Shown here piece after piece: positions 13,270 to 64,000 of a stretch of DNA of 64,000 nucleotides. Positions within the stretch are counted from its first letter, which is position 1. Every line of letters starts with the position of its first letter. The DNA comes from Burhinus oedicnemus (Eukaryota; Chordata; Aves; Charadriiformes; Burhinidae). The notes below the pieces were generated by a model. The model had not been told where the DNA came from. It ran no database searches and saw only the letters and a list, made by a program, of their open reading frames with translations. The DNA lies in assembly GCA_008921705.1 (NCBI GenBank), contig VFFE01007486.1, positions 2,000,289 through 2,064,288 of the forward strand, given 5' to 3'. The translations under genes and the position numbers were made by a program.

Positions 13270-13470
13270 TCAATTTCTTAAACATATTTGCCCCATCTCT
13301 AGCAAGTTACCTGCTATCTGACCACAAACGGCATTGGCATTGTATATTGGACTCGATAAAGTAGAAAAAAGATCTGAACTCTGAGTAGTTTCAACTGGGA
13401 GAAACTGAGTCTGGATGAAAGTTAAACCATTGCTGTCTTTTACCCATTTCACACTAAAAATCCTGCACAT
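13270..13470 (-). CDS. Possible alternative VWDE terminal exon
   Basis: An open frame of 66 codons starts directly after a TGCTAG acceptor and ends at a TGA at 13272-13270. Its phase 0 matches the CAG|GTACAT donor after K-K-I-Q in exon 30. An AATAAA lies eight bases after the stop. Sample residues are MCRIFSVKWVKDSNGLTFIQ. I recognise no family, and the polypyrimidine tract is poor, so this is a candidate only. Confidence 0.3.
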   Translation of the reverse strand: MCRIFSVKWVKDSNGLTFIQTQFLPVETTQSSDLFSTLSSPIYNANAVCGQIAGNLLEMGQICLRN

Positions 13471-14219
13471 CTAGCAGTCACATTACAGGTTTTACATTAC
13501 AAGACATTTGTAGCAAAGTACTAAAAATAAAGGGAAGATGGGAAGAATAGAATATGCTATTTTGGCTGCAGCGGCAGACCAAAGAAATACATGTTTTTTA
13601 AAAGAAAACACAGTACAGGTGTGAACAGCGGCATGTAATTAAAGATGAATGTAAAGGAACAGCACCGGCGTGCAGTGCTAAAAGCAGCTGGGGGACGTCC
13701 CAGCTCCACCAAAGGAATTCTACTGGCACCAGAAAAGCATCTAAATACGTTGAATTGAAAAGAAGAGAAACATCACAGATGATGCAAGAAGAGTGGAATG
13801 CTTTCTACTTCACATGTCACAAAACGGTTAGTTCTAATGAAATGTTTCAATTACTTCAGTGAATGACTGGCAGCACTCAAGCAAAGGAATACGTGACAGA
13901 GCAGAGAAATGGTCATCATGCAACAAAGTAGAGCTATTCCCAAAGTTAAATTTGGGGCTAAGGAACAGGGATGAACTGAGTTACAGCATAGGTAAGTAGT
14001 TGAAAAAGATCAGGGCTTGACTCGATGCAAGCTAAGAAAGTCAGCAGTGGCATCCTCCTCCCCAGAATGGGGCCAGGTGCTGGAAAAGAGAATAGTGGTT
14101 GCTACAAAGAGGATAGTTATCGATTCCTGCTGCAGCCACTTAGGGAATGACAAGAGATAATCAGCTTAATTTGAAATAAAGAGAATCTACTTTACATGTT
14201 GAGAACAATTCTGTAAGCA

Positions 14220-53456
<39,237 letters not shown>

Positions 53457-53539
53457 CCTCTGCCCGGGTGCTCCGGGGAGGGGGGATGATTTTCAGCACG
53501 AAAACAAACGAAACACTCAGTGATTCCTGTCGGGGGCTT

Positions 53540-56500
53540 TATGAAGAGACTTTTTTGAATCCTAGGCAGACCCAAAGCTGGCCGGTGTCATGAAAGAACA
53601 GTGTCCTACTGTCCTCTGACTCGTAACTCTATTTTCTAATGTGCAGTAAAAAGCTGAAAAAAGAGCCAGTTTCGAATTGTTTGCCGTGAACGCTTTGGTC
53701 ATTTCCTTACATCACCAAGAGTGTTTTATGCTTCTGCTTTAGTAATAATTACAGCCTGCTGAGTTTGATACCATTAATGCAGAATGAGTATAGCAAATAT
53801 TTAAGAGTTTCAAGCACCAAAGTTTCACGGCTTGCTGGGAGTTGCTCCTCTTTGGAGATGTCTAGCAGAGGACAAAAAGGATAAATCTCAGCATTTAAGA
53901 CTGGGTAATGCTGGTATTTTTCTTTGTAGGCTTGAGGTTGTGCAGGCACTGAACTGCTTTGCACACACAAGGGTCTACAGCAGCCCGCAGAAATGTTTCA
54001 CATTCTCATTAAGGATATGCAGATCTAAATCAAACAAATAGATGTTGCTGACACTAAAGCACAGCTTACTGCCATCCACTGAACATCTGCAAGGGTGAAA
54101 CGTTCGGCGCGGACTGCTTTCCGGAGGTACTGACCTGGGTGGCTCTTGGCAGAGCAGGTTTCCCTGTGGAAGGAGGTATCAGGGCCTGGAGTCAAGGCAG
54201 AGACACAGCAGTGTTGTGGGGGTAACCTCAGTCCACTCTCGTTCGCACACCCTGAGCCTCTTCACTGGAAGAAGCAGTTCAGCCCGTGACAGAAGTTTGT
54301 TTTTAAAAGGAATCGCTGGCACAGCCTCAGAGTTGGATTCAGAGTCTTGGATTTCTGTCAGTTCTCTGTGGCAGATGTGTTTCTCCTAGGCATTCAGGGA
54401 AATTTTAATGATGAGTTTTCTTAATTGTTTAAACAACCATCTGGGTTATTTGTTACTAGATATGATAAACTTTTATCCTGCAAAGCTGCATACGTCTGAA
54501 ATAAGTTTGGGTTTTGTTTTTATTTTTTCCCAAACTGTGTCTTTCTAAAGAAGACAAAAGAAAAGAAAGAGGTATTTTACAAAACAAGTTACAAAATAAG
54601 GACCTAGAAAGAGAGACGTGAGAAGCTTTGACAAAATTCAAACATTCAGCTACTTCTTTGACCGCTGCTAATCATGATGGAGTGGTATTTACAGGAGGAT
54701 TAACACCTTTCATCATGGATCATGCAGGAGACCAAAAGAGGTGGCAGTAAGGGCCGCTGGGGTAAAGATACCTTTCATCTTTTCTGCACTGGTTTTCCTC
54801 TACCAGCTCCCTCTGCTACTATCAGCCTTGTAGCCTCTTACAGTGACAGCAGAGGAAGAGCATATTGTGGTTAACAGAGCTGACAACTTGCCAAAAGTAG
54901 TACTTGGCGCTCACGGTGACAGAGTTGTGTCAGTGACAGAGAATTTATGAAAAATGAAAGTATTTCTAAGGCAGCCTCATGCTTATAATAGGAGTATAGA
55001 TGTTTCCAGCAGATCGCAATTACAGAAAGTTTTAGACAGTAATTTGCATAGTTTTAATTAAGTGAATCATAGTCTATGTAAAATCATTTTGCGCCACTGA
55101 AAACACCCCTTTCACTTACGATGGAATATGAAGTCAAACTACAATTTTGTATGTGCATATTATTAAGTAGCAGGATATTTGGGAGGAAAAATCAAGACTG
55201 TCAAATGGAAGAAGAATTTAAGATACTATAAATGATTATGTAGCCCAAGTCATTAGTGTTGTAAACAGTTCAAAGTTTGAGTAAAAACACGACAGAGGGA
55301 GCAATGGTGTCACTGCTAGGGAGCATTTAGACATTGCAGCACAGAGGAGCATTTCCCAGAGTGGATTTTATGTATAACAATGAAGAAAGAGAGATATAAG
55401 CTTGGTTTTGAAAATTATTCCAAGGCTAACTTCTGGTTTAGTGATCTCAGTCTGTTCAGTAAATCTTTTAAATATGTATTTAGTTTAAAGTGGGTTCTTA
55501 AGTTTCATCTATGAATGAACTAAACTATTTTTTGAAGTAGAAGTGTTTTTGCTGACTGAGGACTGACTTATTAGGGAGGGAAGAGCACAGTGATAAATCA
55601 GAGACAACAGACGTGTTGGATGACAAGGAGCAGGGACTTGGGCAATGCTGCAAATAAAGTCATTGCAGAAGTTTAAAAATCCAGATAAAAAAGAAGGCGG
55701 CTCTGCTGATGATAAGTGCTTGGTACTGCAACTAGATTGTACTGGTTTAATGGTTATCTGCATAAGTTCATGACTGTGCAGCTCTGGCGTGTGTGCATGC
55801 ATAACAGGAATCCTAGAAAAATCGTGAAAGAGAAAAAAGGGAACTTTCTCAGAAACACAGCCAACATAGCAACTTCTTACTTCATGTGTCGTTTCTGTTG
55901 CCAACATGCTAGTGTGATGTCTATAACAGTGCACCCTAGATCATGAACTTAATATATATGAAATATGCGTCTTATGCAGTATTTAACAAGATAATGTTAT
56001 CTCAAATTGCATGGGGGAACAGTCCAGACCAGGCAGCAGGCAAGTGGATAGCGGGCTGATTAAAGATAAAGCAGTAATAGCCTTAAGTATTACAGGTAAC
56101 TAAGTCAGGAAGAACAATCAGCAGTGTTTGCCAGAATGTGTACATTCACAAATACGTGTGCATAGCTGTTCAGGTGTGAACTGGAAATGAGAAATCACCT
56201 GTGAGTTTTAAAAGTATTTGGCTCCAAGACAAAGCCGCGAATGTTTTTTGTAGTTGTATCCAAGCCCTAAACTCCAAGGTAAGTAAGGGGATCACCTAGA
56301 CAAAGACAATGCTTGTGGCAGGCTCCTTGGAATAACAAATAATGAGTGTGGATGCTGGTGCACAAGAGAGAGGAAGCAAAGACTGAGAGCTGAGGGCAGC
56401 AGCGGGGTGGGTGGATGCTGTCCTGAACAATGAATCTCCAGGTCTGACACTTAAGGCTTCTTAGCGATATTTTGTAAATAAAGGGAAACAATTACAGAAG

Positions 56501-59500
56501 AAGCTGATTAAGTTTAAGCTAAAATTGCCCACTAAATCTGATTTATTTTAAGCCTTTTCTTTCGAACTGTGTAGCTAAGAGTGTGAATGGAAGTCGTTCC
56601 TAAGTGTGCTGTATCATTAAGCCTGCCTGTATTGTAGGCAAGGTAAATTTGAATAAGCCCTTTAAACCTACGTTGCTGTATTTGTTATCTGTGCAGAGAT
56701 AGAAGGTGGATAATAACTCCAAATAAAGCTGTGAGCAGAACTTGGAAGCTGGGAGAGATTTCCCTGCAAAGCTTCAAAGGGTCATTGTAGTAATGCCAAG
56801 TGCTGAATGTTTGGAAAGAGTTGCCTTCAGCAGATAAGAGCCCTCCCGTACGGAGCAGATGGCTGAGAGATAGCCCATAGCTCTGGGCAGATCCAAAAGC
56901 ACCAGAGCGCGATAAGTTCTCTTGCACTTGCCCTTTAATGGTTTTCGTTCTTTCTGTTTGTGAAAATAATAATTTCAATTATGCCAGTTCACGTATGTAA
57001 AAAGTAAGTGAGCTTGTCTTTTCTGAAACAATACATTGTTAACATTCTTTGTCTAATCTATTCAATTCTGTCCTTAAAGTCAATTCCAATCTTCCCTTCA
57101 AATTGTGGGTTGTGTGACTTTTAACTTAGCTAAGGTTCATTTGATTTAAAAACATGGTTTAAGAGCTCTGAAACTAATGTCTCAAAACATCACTAAGATA
57201 CAGGAAGATACACTAAGACAATTGCCAGTTCCAGGTCAGAATGAGATATTTGATTCTATCCCCCATCCCTATCTTTGACACCAAATAAATAGAAACGGGA
57301 TCAGCAACAGTCATATGCATTTATTTAGTTCAGTTATTCTGTGGCTAGCATTACAGCATTACCAGAGGTTAAATTTGCTCATGCTGGCGGCTTTTTCTGA
57401 AAACTGCATGGCTTTTGAGTGGCATTTGTTTTTCAAAATGCTTTTAAAATTTGTAGAGGGTATTTTTTAAACTGCCATGTAAGTGTACTCAGCATTGACA
57501 GTCTGTTTAGCTTTCAGAAGTAATGACATCTTTAGTGTGTTTTAGCTCCTAATTCTCTTTCCTATTTGACCTCCTGTATATACTATATTTGACTTATGTA
57601 GTAAAGGACTTCAGTATAAAAATCTAATGTAATTTGGCTTGGATAAGCAGTATGAAGTTTAATATAAATCGTAGGAAATCTATCTCCAGAGGTTATTAAG
57701 AGCCAAATAAAATCAGCGCTAGGCTTTCCTTTAACTTCAATTGTCTTTGGATCAGCCCCTTACTCTTTTATGGTTTTCAAGTATTTTTATATTCTTTATT
57801 ACATAATGGCTTGAAATGTAACTCAAAGGTCTATCAGCTGTATTTATTCAGAATCTGCCACAATATTTTGAAGTCTGGGAAGTCCCTTGGCTAGTGGAAT
57901 ATTAATGGAATAATCTTTGTTTCACCCATACTGAACTGTGGCACTGACATGTAATTACACTGATGAGTTGCACGTGATACAACCCTCAACTATTATTTCT
58001 TCTCTTTCAGGCTCCCATGCTGTTTGGTTTTGTGTGTGTACAGCTTACTTAGTTGCAATTGTAAGAAAGTAAGAAAACATAGAGATCATTCTTTAGCTTA
58101 TATGGAATAAAAGCTACTTGAGTAAGGTCCAAAGCATTGATCTGGTAGGTAACCATGTACTTCATACTTTTAGCCTTACTGACTTCAGCCTATTTGTATT
58201 TGCACTACGATTTTTGATATTTGTGAAATAAAAATTAACTTACTGGGTAAAAGTCTTGACTAAATTATCTGCTCTTCTAAAATGCAGATGAGAAAAAATA
58301 TTCTTAAAATATATAACCTATCCAGATGATGAACAAATAATATTTTTCTCAAATTCTCATCTTACCTTTGTTAGTATCAAATGTTTTGGTCCTGTAAAGA
58401 CTAAAATGTGTTTTAGTGAAATCCCTCAAGAAGGGGGATTTAAAACTAAACCTCCCACATCCTATTGCTAAGAGCTATGTTCTTTCTTTCCAGGCCTACC
58501 GTTTCTCTTCCTAGCTTTTACCTTATATGTGGGACCAGCTCACTAGGTTGTGCGCCAGTAAGATCACTGAATAGCCAGCTCTGGCTGTGTCCAAATACAG
58601 ACATGGCATCCCTGCTAAGAGGTACATCCTATCCACACTCAGTGGTTATCTGATAACACTATATAACAAATAAATAAACTGGCTAGCACGGCAAGGAAGA
58701 GATGCTTTCGCCAAAGCAGAAAAAACACATTTTTTGGCTTTGTTTTATGGAAAGGTCTGGTCCCTGACTCAAGGAGAGAGTTCATGGTGAAGGATCATAA
58801 AAGGAAGGAAGCACATGAGCAAGGTTTCCTCAGCTTTGACTACGCACCGTTAGCCTGTGTCTTTGCCTGCGTTGTAGAGAAAGGCAACTTTTATTTAATA
58901 AAGAGTGGGATGGCAAGAACAGATGCACCCTAAAGGAGCAGAAGCACAGATCATCAACTAGCTTTAGCTGGGTGGAGTTGCAGTGATTTTTGCTGAGGAT
59001 TTCACCCAGAATTCCCATTCTCATGCATATCTTTATACAGTAAGAGGAAACTGAGAAATAAGTCCTCACAGAGAGAAGCAGATGTGATTTTACTTTCCCC
59101 TCCCGATTTTCCATTGGGCTTGTTGAGACTTTAAACAAGTATTTAGAGGAATACAGATTCCCTCCCTGCCTCGCACTAATGGCAAGTAGGTTTCCTGTCT
59201 GTTACCTAGATAAAATTATTTATTTTTCTTGGATAGGAGTAAGATATCTCACTGCAGATAGCACTTTCTTGTCATGGAAAATTATGAAAACTTCTTTTAT
59301 CATCTGTAGTTTGAAGAAACCAGAAGGACAGTGTCTATTGTGGTGCCCTGTTAACTGCCCTCTCTGATGGTTTGGCCATCTGAATTTTTAGGTTAACAGC
59401 ACTGGTTTTTAAAATGCTGATAAGAACAAAGCATGACTTGAACTGCCAGAGATCTATTGACACAGGAACAAAGCACAGAACTCATTTTGAAGTAGTAATA

Positions 59501-62500
59501 AACAAAAGGTTCAAAAACTATTTTACAAAATTGTGGATGGTAGCGTTGCTAGTTGGATTTCTAAAAAATCAAACAATGTGAAAATCCAGTACAATATTAT
59601 TTCAGTACTACACTAGATTTAAAAGCCTGGTGCTAAATTAATTACACTGAACTATTTTGAGGGCTACTGATTTCAAGAAGTGTCAAATATGATGCAGCTG
59701 TGGTGTCTGGCTCAGGAAGCCCTACACGTCAGACTGGAGAAAATTGAGAACAGGACAAAGAATTATTCAACTTGTGTGTTCAGTTTTCTCTAAGCGATAT
59801 GGTATTGGTCACTCTCAGGCACTGGTGCTGAGCTATATGCTTTGACTTTTCTTATGTTCTTAATCTTTAGCAAGGGGCATAAGTACAGAAAAAGGGATAC
59901 ATAGAACAACAAGGCAAGCAGCTACCTAACTGTTGCCCGATTTACATGGGAAACCTTAGACGGCTTGTGAATCCACACCTTTTCTTTCTCTTATTGCCCC
60001 TATCTTGTAAAAAATTTATGGCTTAGTTGACAGATAAATAATTTAATTGACTTCTGGCAGACACTGAATTTAAGATTAAATGTGCATATAGGTCCTTACT
60101 ACTGGATCCTTACTACCTTTGGACTTGCAAAAATATATCTTAAAATGGAAAGGGTATATAAGTGCAAGGCTGGAGAAGCTGCAATCTAAATAGGTTGGGA
60201 AGAAAAGTCTGCCCGAGTAATACTAGGAAGTATTACAGGGGGAAAATGGCGATAAGTTGCAAGCCAACCTCAGCTAAAGTGAGGGTCAGCCTGAAAATTT
60301 CAAATTAATATTTCTGAATCAGATCAGTCACGGGCATCTGAAGGGAGGAAAAGAAAAACAAAGCCAAGGTACTAACAAAATCCCCAATCAAACCAATGCA
60401 GGTTGTGATCAACATTTGTAGTTCTTATGGCTTGTTTCAGTGCCCCTGGGAGAGGTGAGAGTCTTTGCACAGGCTTTGCCTGAGGCTGAATTTGATGCTA
60501 GCATCCAGATCTTTCCAAAGTATATGCATGTGTATATTCACACTTCTGTATCCAAGGAAAGGAGGACCATTCAACTGCCAGGCACTGAAATCACAGCAAA
60601 GCCTCCAGCATCAGCTCTGTTTAACATTTTACAAGTTTGTCAGATTTGTACTTTATTTCCTTACCCACATTTTCTGACTAAACAGGATAAGTTTACCAGT
60701 GCAAAGTGTTTCCTAATTTAAAAAACATTTACAAGATGTAGATTCCATAAACATTCTGCACAGAAAATTTATTTACTAGAATCTCTGTAGAAACTGATGA
60801 TAAAGAGGCAAGGTGGTACCAGTGTCTCCAAGATCTGGCCTGGGGTGTTTTCCTCATACTTTCAATATTAAACAAATGACAGTGTTTGAGGTTAGGAAGG
60901 ATTTTTTCTTTGAGTAACATTGTTAATGAGATACCCTAGGGTATAGACATGACCCACACAATAGAGAAATAGAGAACAATGGTCTCAACGAATTCCCTAC
61001 TGCAAGGAATCATTAACTGATCTGGTTTGGTTTGGTTTCTCTCATTCTCTCATTCTCCCATTCTCTCCTCGTCCTTTCCTGTAGAACATGACAGTTTTGG
61101 CTGTCACTACAGATCATAAGTTTGTTAGCACAGATTGGAAAGAGTTCCTTGAGTGTTCAATGGATCCCTCTGGACCAAAACTCTTTTACATGGTTGCCCA
61201 ATCTTCCTGTTGGCAGGTTTGTTCAGAGCTGTGGCTTTATTTTTTGCACACCTATTTCATCAACTGAAGTCAGTAGTTCTGAATTGTCAACGTGCATTTA
61301 CCACACATCTCAAAAGACCCTCAAGTTTTGAAGCTAACTGTCAGAAGAAACAGAAATGTTGAGAAAAGAAAGCTCTTGGAGAGGTTCTGAAAGGGAGACC
61401 TAAAAAAACTCTAGAAAAATCTTCTCAGGAATGAAGTCCAAAAGCGCATGTAATTTAAATAGAGGTCTGAAACTGCAGTCAGGAATCTGTTTCAAAGAAA
61501 ACCTTACTCTGCCAAAAAAAAGAGATGATTATGCGGTTTCCCCATATGACGTAATTATTGTTAAATTTTATTAAAAAAAAAATTCAAAAGGTAGCTTTTC
61601 TTGATGAGGTGTCAACATTTGTATGAATTTAGTGCCAGAAGGCAATTTGCTTCATAGGTAATAGAACAAATCTTAAAGTTGTGCAAAATAGCACAGCTGT
61701 ATTGATAACTATACAGATATGTAAGCTTCAATTACCTACGGAAGACAACTGAAAATGGTAGGGAGAAAATAATCTAATTAAATTAGATTAGTTTAAAAGA
61801 TTAATTCTCATTTTATTGGTAATATCAGCAACTGTGGTAAATGCTATGTAATTTTTTTAATAGAATGTCTTTCTGGCATACTGTTTATTTAAGCTCTCTC
61901 TTCAGTTTTACTGTAGTTTGAAGTTTCTGTTCCACTACTTTTCTTCCTTTATGGTTAGGAATTTTGATATAAACTGCATGAGATAATGAGACGTCTTATG
62001 GAGAGAGGGATTTGAGTAAGGATAAAGACAATGTAACTGCTGTATTCTGACATTTGATACTGTTAACAATCTCAGATTTGTCATTTTAGAAATAGCTCAT
62101 AAGTATATCTGAGAATGAAAGCCAGATGGTCAGTGGGGAAAAAATAAATCCTTTTGGTATCTTTCTTTATGATACAAATTTTGTTCCAATGACTATGTAG
62201 GTCAAGAATGAATAAAATGGTAACTTCAGCAATGAAATTCAGATAGAGATAGTACTACTACTTAAAAAAACCCAACAAACCGGCTACTTCATTTTTCTGG
62301 CTAGAACAAGGCTGTAGTGTATTAACTTCCCCCAAGTTGCCTCTCCTACATGGACTATTTGTAGACATTTGTCTCTGCCTTGATCCTTCCCCAAATTATT
62401 ACATAATTCCTTAATTTTTCCATTTAAGAATATACCTTTTCTGTATGATAGCTGTCAGGCTTCAGAACTGTTATGTTTACATCTATGATCTTGACAAAGG

Positions 62501-64000
62501 GAAATCATGATTAACTTGTTACATTGGGTAGAATATTGTTTGTATTTGAGAAAAAAAGTAGGCAGGTGGGTTAAAAGTGAACTCCTTCTTCACATTCCTT
62601 AAGCAAAGACTCATTATTCCAACTTGCTGGGGCAATTTATCTCCTTTGCAGTAAAGACAACATTATCTTTAATCTGACTTCATAGATGTTATTTTTATAG
62701 TGCACCAAATATTTTATAAGTATATATAAAACTCTGGTTTCTATCTAGAAATAACTAAGTATTAGTTAAATAAAATTAATTAAGTAAATGAGTGCAATAA
62801 ACAACGTAAATGTGTGGATATATAACTGATAAAGAGAAAGATATTGAATGCCATTGCTAAAATTGTAATACTTTATTTTACAGTATGGATGTCCTTGACA
62901 TAATTACTAAAGTCATGTCCTCGTCTACTTAGTACCATATGACACTCCTTCAAACTTGAAAATATTCAGAAGATGTGTCAGCAGCTCATGCTCTTTCTGA
63001 CAAAGAAATTTAGTTTCGACAAATACCTGAAGGTTTTGATAGGTGAACAGAACAAAGCCATGAACCTCTGCATCTTTTCTGTCAGCAGTAGAAAGGCCAG
63101 TATTGGTAGAACATAGTCCTTTTCTTGCTGTATCTCAGTTTTCAATTAAGTGAAATTCATCAGCTGGAAAAGCTTTGATCTGCTGTGCTTTAAGGAGCTA
63201 CAGAAATATTGTGTTACTGTCAGTAGAGCATCCTACTAGTCTTGGTATTCTAAGTGTTCTTTATAAGCCTGAGCTATAAAAATACGAAATTAAATAAATG
63301 TATCTTATTATTAATAATCTCCTGTTAGGCCTATTGGTCTGTAATACTGTTTTCAATTCCTTTGCTGTATGGTTCAGAGACCACCCATGGGCATGGAGAA
63401 TGCTTTCAGCAGGTCATTGCTGAAACTGTGAGAGGAAATCAACAGTAAAAACACCAGAAAAACCTGTAAAAAGCAGAGCCAAATTATACTGTTATACTAC
63501 AACAATGTCTGAATGCAAGTTGGGGGAAAAAGGTTGAAAAGAATGGAAAAAACTGGGTGTTGTAATAGTCCCAGTTACACTGGTGGAGTCCTGTGGAACC
63601 ACATGACTTTGTGCTGGTAAAGGTTGGTCATAGGATTTATATGATTTTAATACAGTTCCTGTAGTTAGGGAGACAAAGCCTTGCATTTAAGTGGGTTTTC
63701 TTTCAGTCCTACCTGTTTTTAGTTTTCCATTGCATATAATACTTTTGCAGGATCTACTGTCACAAATTCAAAATACAGTCCACAAATATAAAATCAAAAC
63801 AAGAGCTAATGAAAAACACTGGATAATAAAATTTCCCATATCTTGAACAGTCTTCAAACACCTGTTAAAAATTTGTTTTGTAACTTGCCACGAAATGTGA
63901 TGGGAATTAATGCTTATGGGTCTCTTGTGAAAATGTAAAATATCACAGTTTAAAGCTTCACATACAGGTTGACAGAAAACATCTATCTCAAACACATCTA
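53540..64000. other. Intergenic region upstream of VWDE
   Basis: No coding exon with splice sites is recognised here. Open frames are short or lack motifs; the longest is 141 codons at 55509-55934 on the minus strand. In mammals the next gene in this direction is SCIN, but I see none of its exons, so it must lie beyond the window. Distal VWDE regulatory elements may lie here but cannot be called from one sequence. Confidence 0.65.
61031..61071. repeat. Simple TTTGG and TCTCAT-type repeats
   Basis: Short imperfect GGTTT units are followed by imperfect CATTCTCT units in the intergenic region upstream of VWDE. Confidence 0.75.

Noticed and set aside
55509..55934. Open frame of 141 codons upstream of VWDE (minus strand)
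   Set aside because: There is no motif, the composition is like random AT-rich translation, and there is no supporting splice site pattern.

Overview
This is vertebrate nuclear DNA, most likely from a bird. It has long introns, sparse coding sequence, AT-rich intergenic DNA and one CpG-rich promoter. Two truncated CR1 LINE fragments carry typical avian 3' ends. There are no operons, CRISPR arrays, tRNA genes or rRNA genes.

The main content is one complete gene on the minus strand. It is VWDE (von Willebrand factor D and EGF domains) and runs from about 53456 down to 14220. I could place 30 exons with GT-AG borders and compatible phases. They add up to 5715 nt, about 1904 codons plus stop, if the 20-N gap in exon 1 is taken at face value. 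The predicted secreted protein has, in order: a signal peptide partly hidden by the gap; an N-terminal cysteine-rich domain like the D8C domain of uromodulin; a VWD domain; a variable stretch with a furin-type RGKR site; a first EGF module; an Ig/cadherin-like module; an EGF pair; a calcium-binding-type EGF; a long Ser/Thr-rich linker; and nine C-terminal EGF modules. Eight of those nine are encoded by eight consecutive exons of exactly 96 nt, all phase 1-1.

The left end (951-7160) holds the last four coding exons of a different EGF-repeat gene on the plus strand. It has its own stop codon and polyadenylation signals and converges tail-to-tail with VWDE. Its exon phases, its EGF subtype and the lysine-rich end of its last exon resemble the VWDE tail, so a diverged VWDE-like paralogue is the best inference. 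Its 5' part lies outside the window.

Between the two genes (about 7160-13240) I see only AT-rich intergenic DNA. A possible extra VWDE terminal exon sits at 13270-13470. From about 53540 to the end is the upstream intergenic region of VWDE, with no exon I recognise. Two CR1 fragments (about 2751-3140 and 44096-44392) and a few microsatellites are the only repeats I can support.
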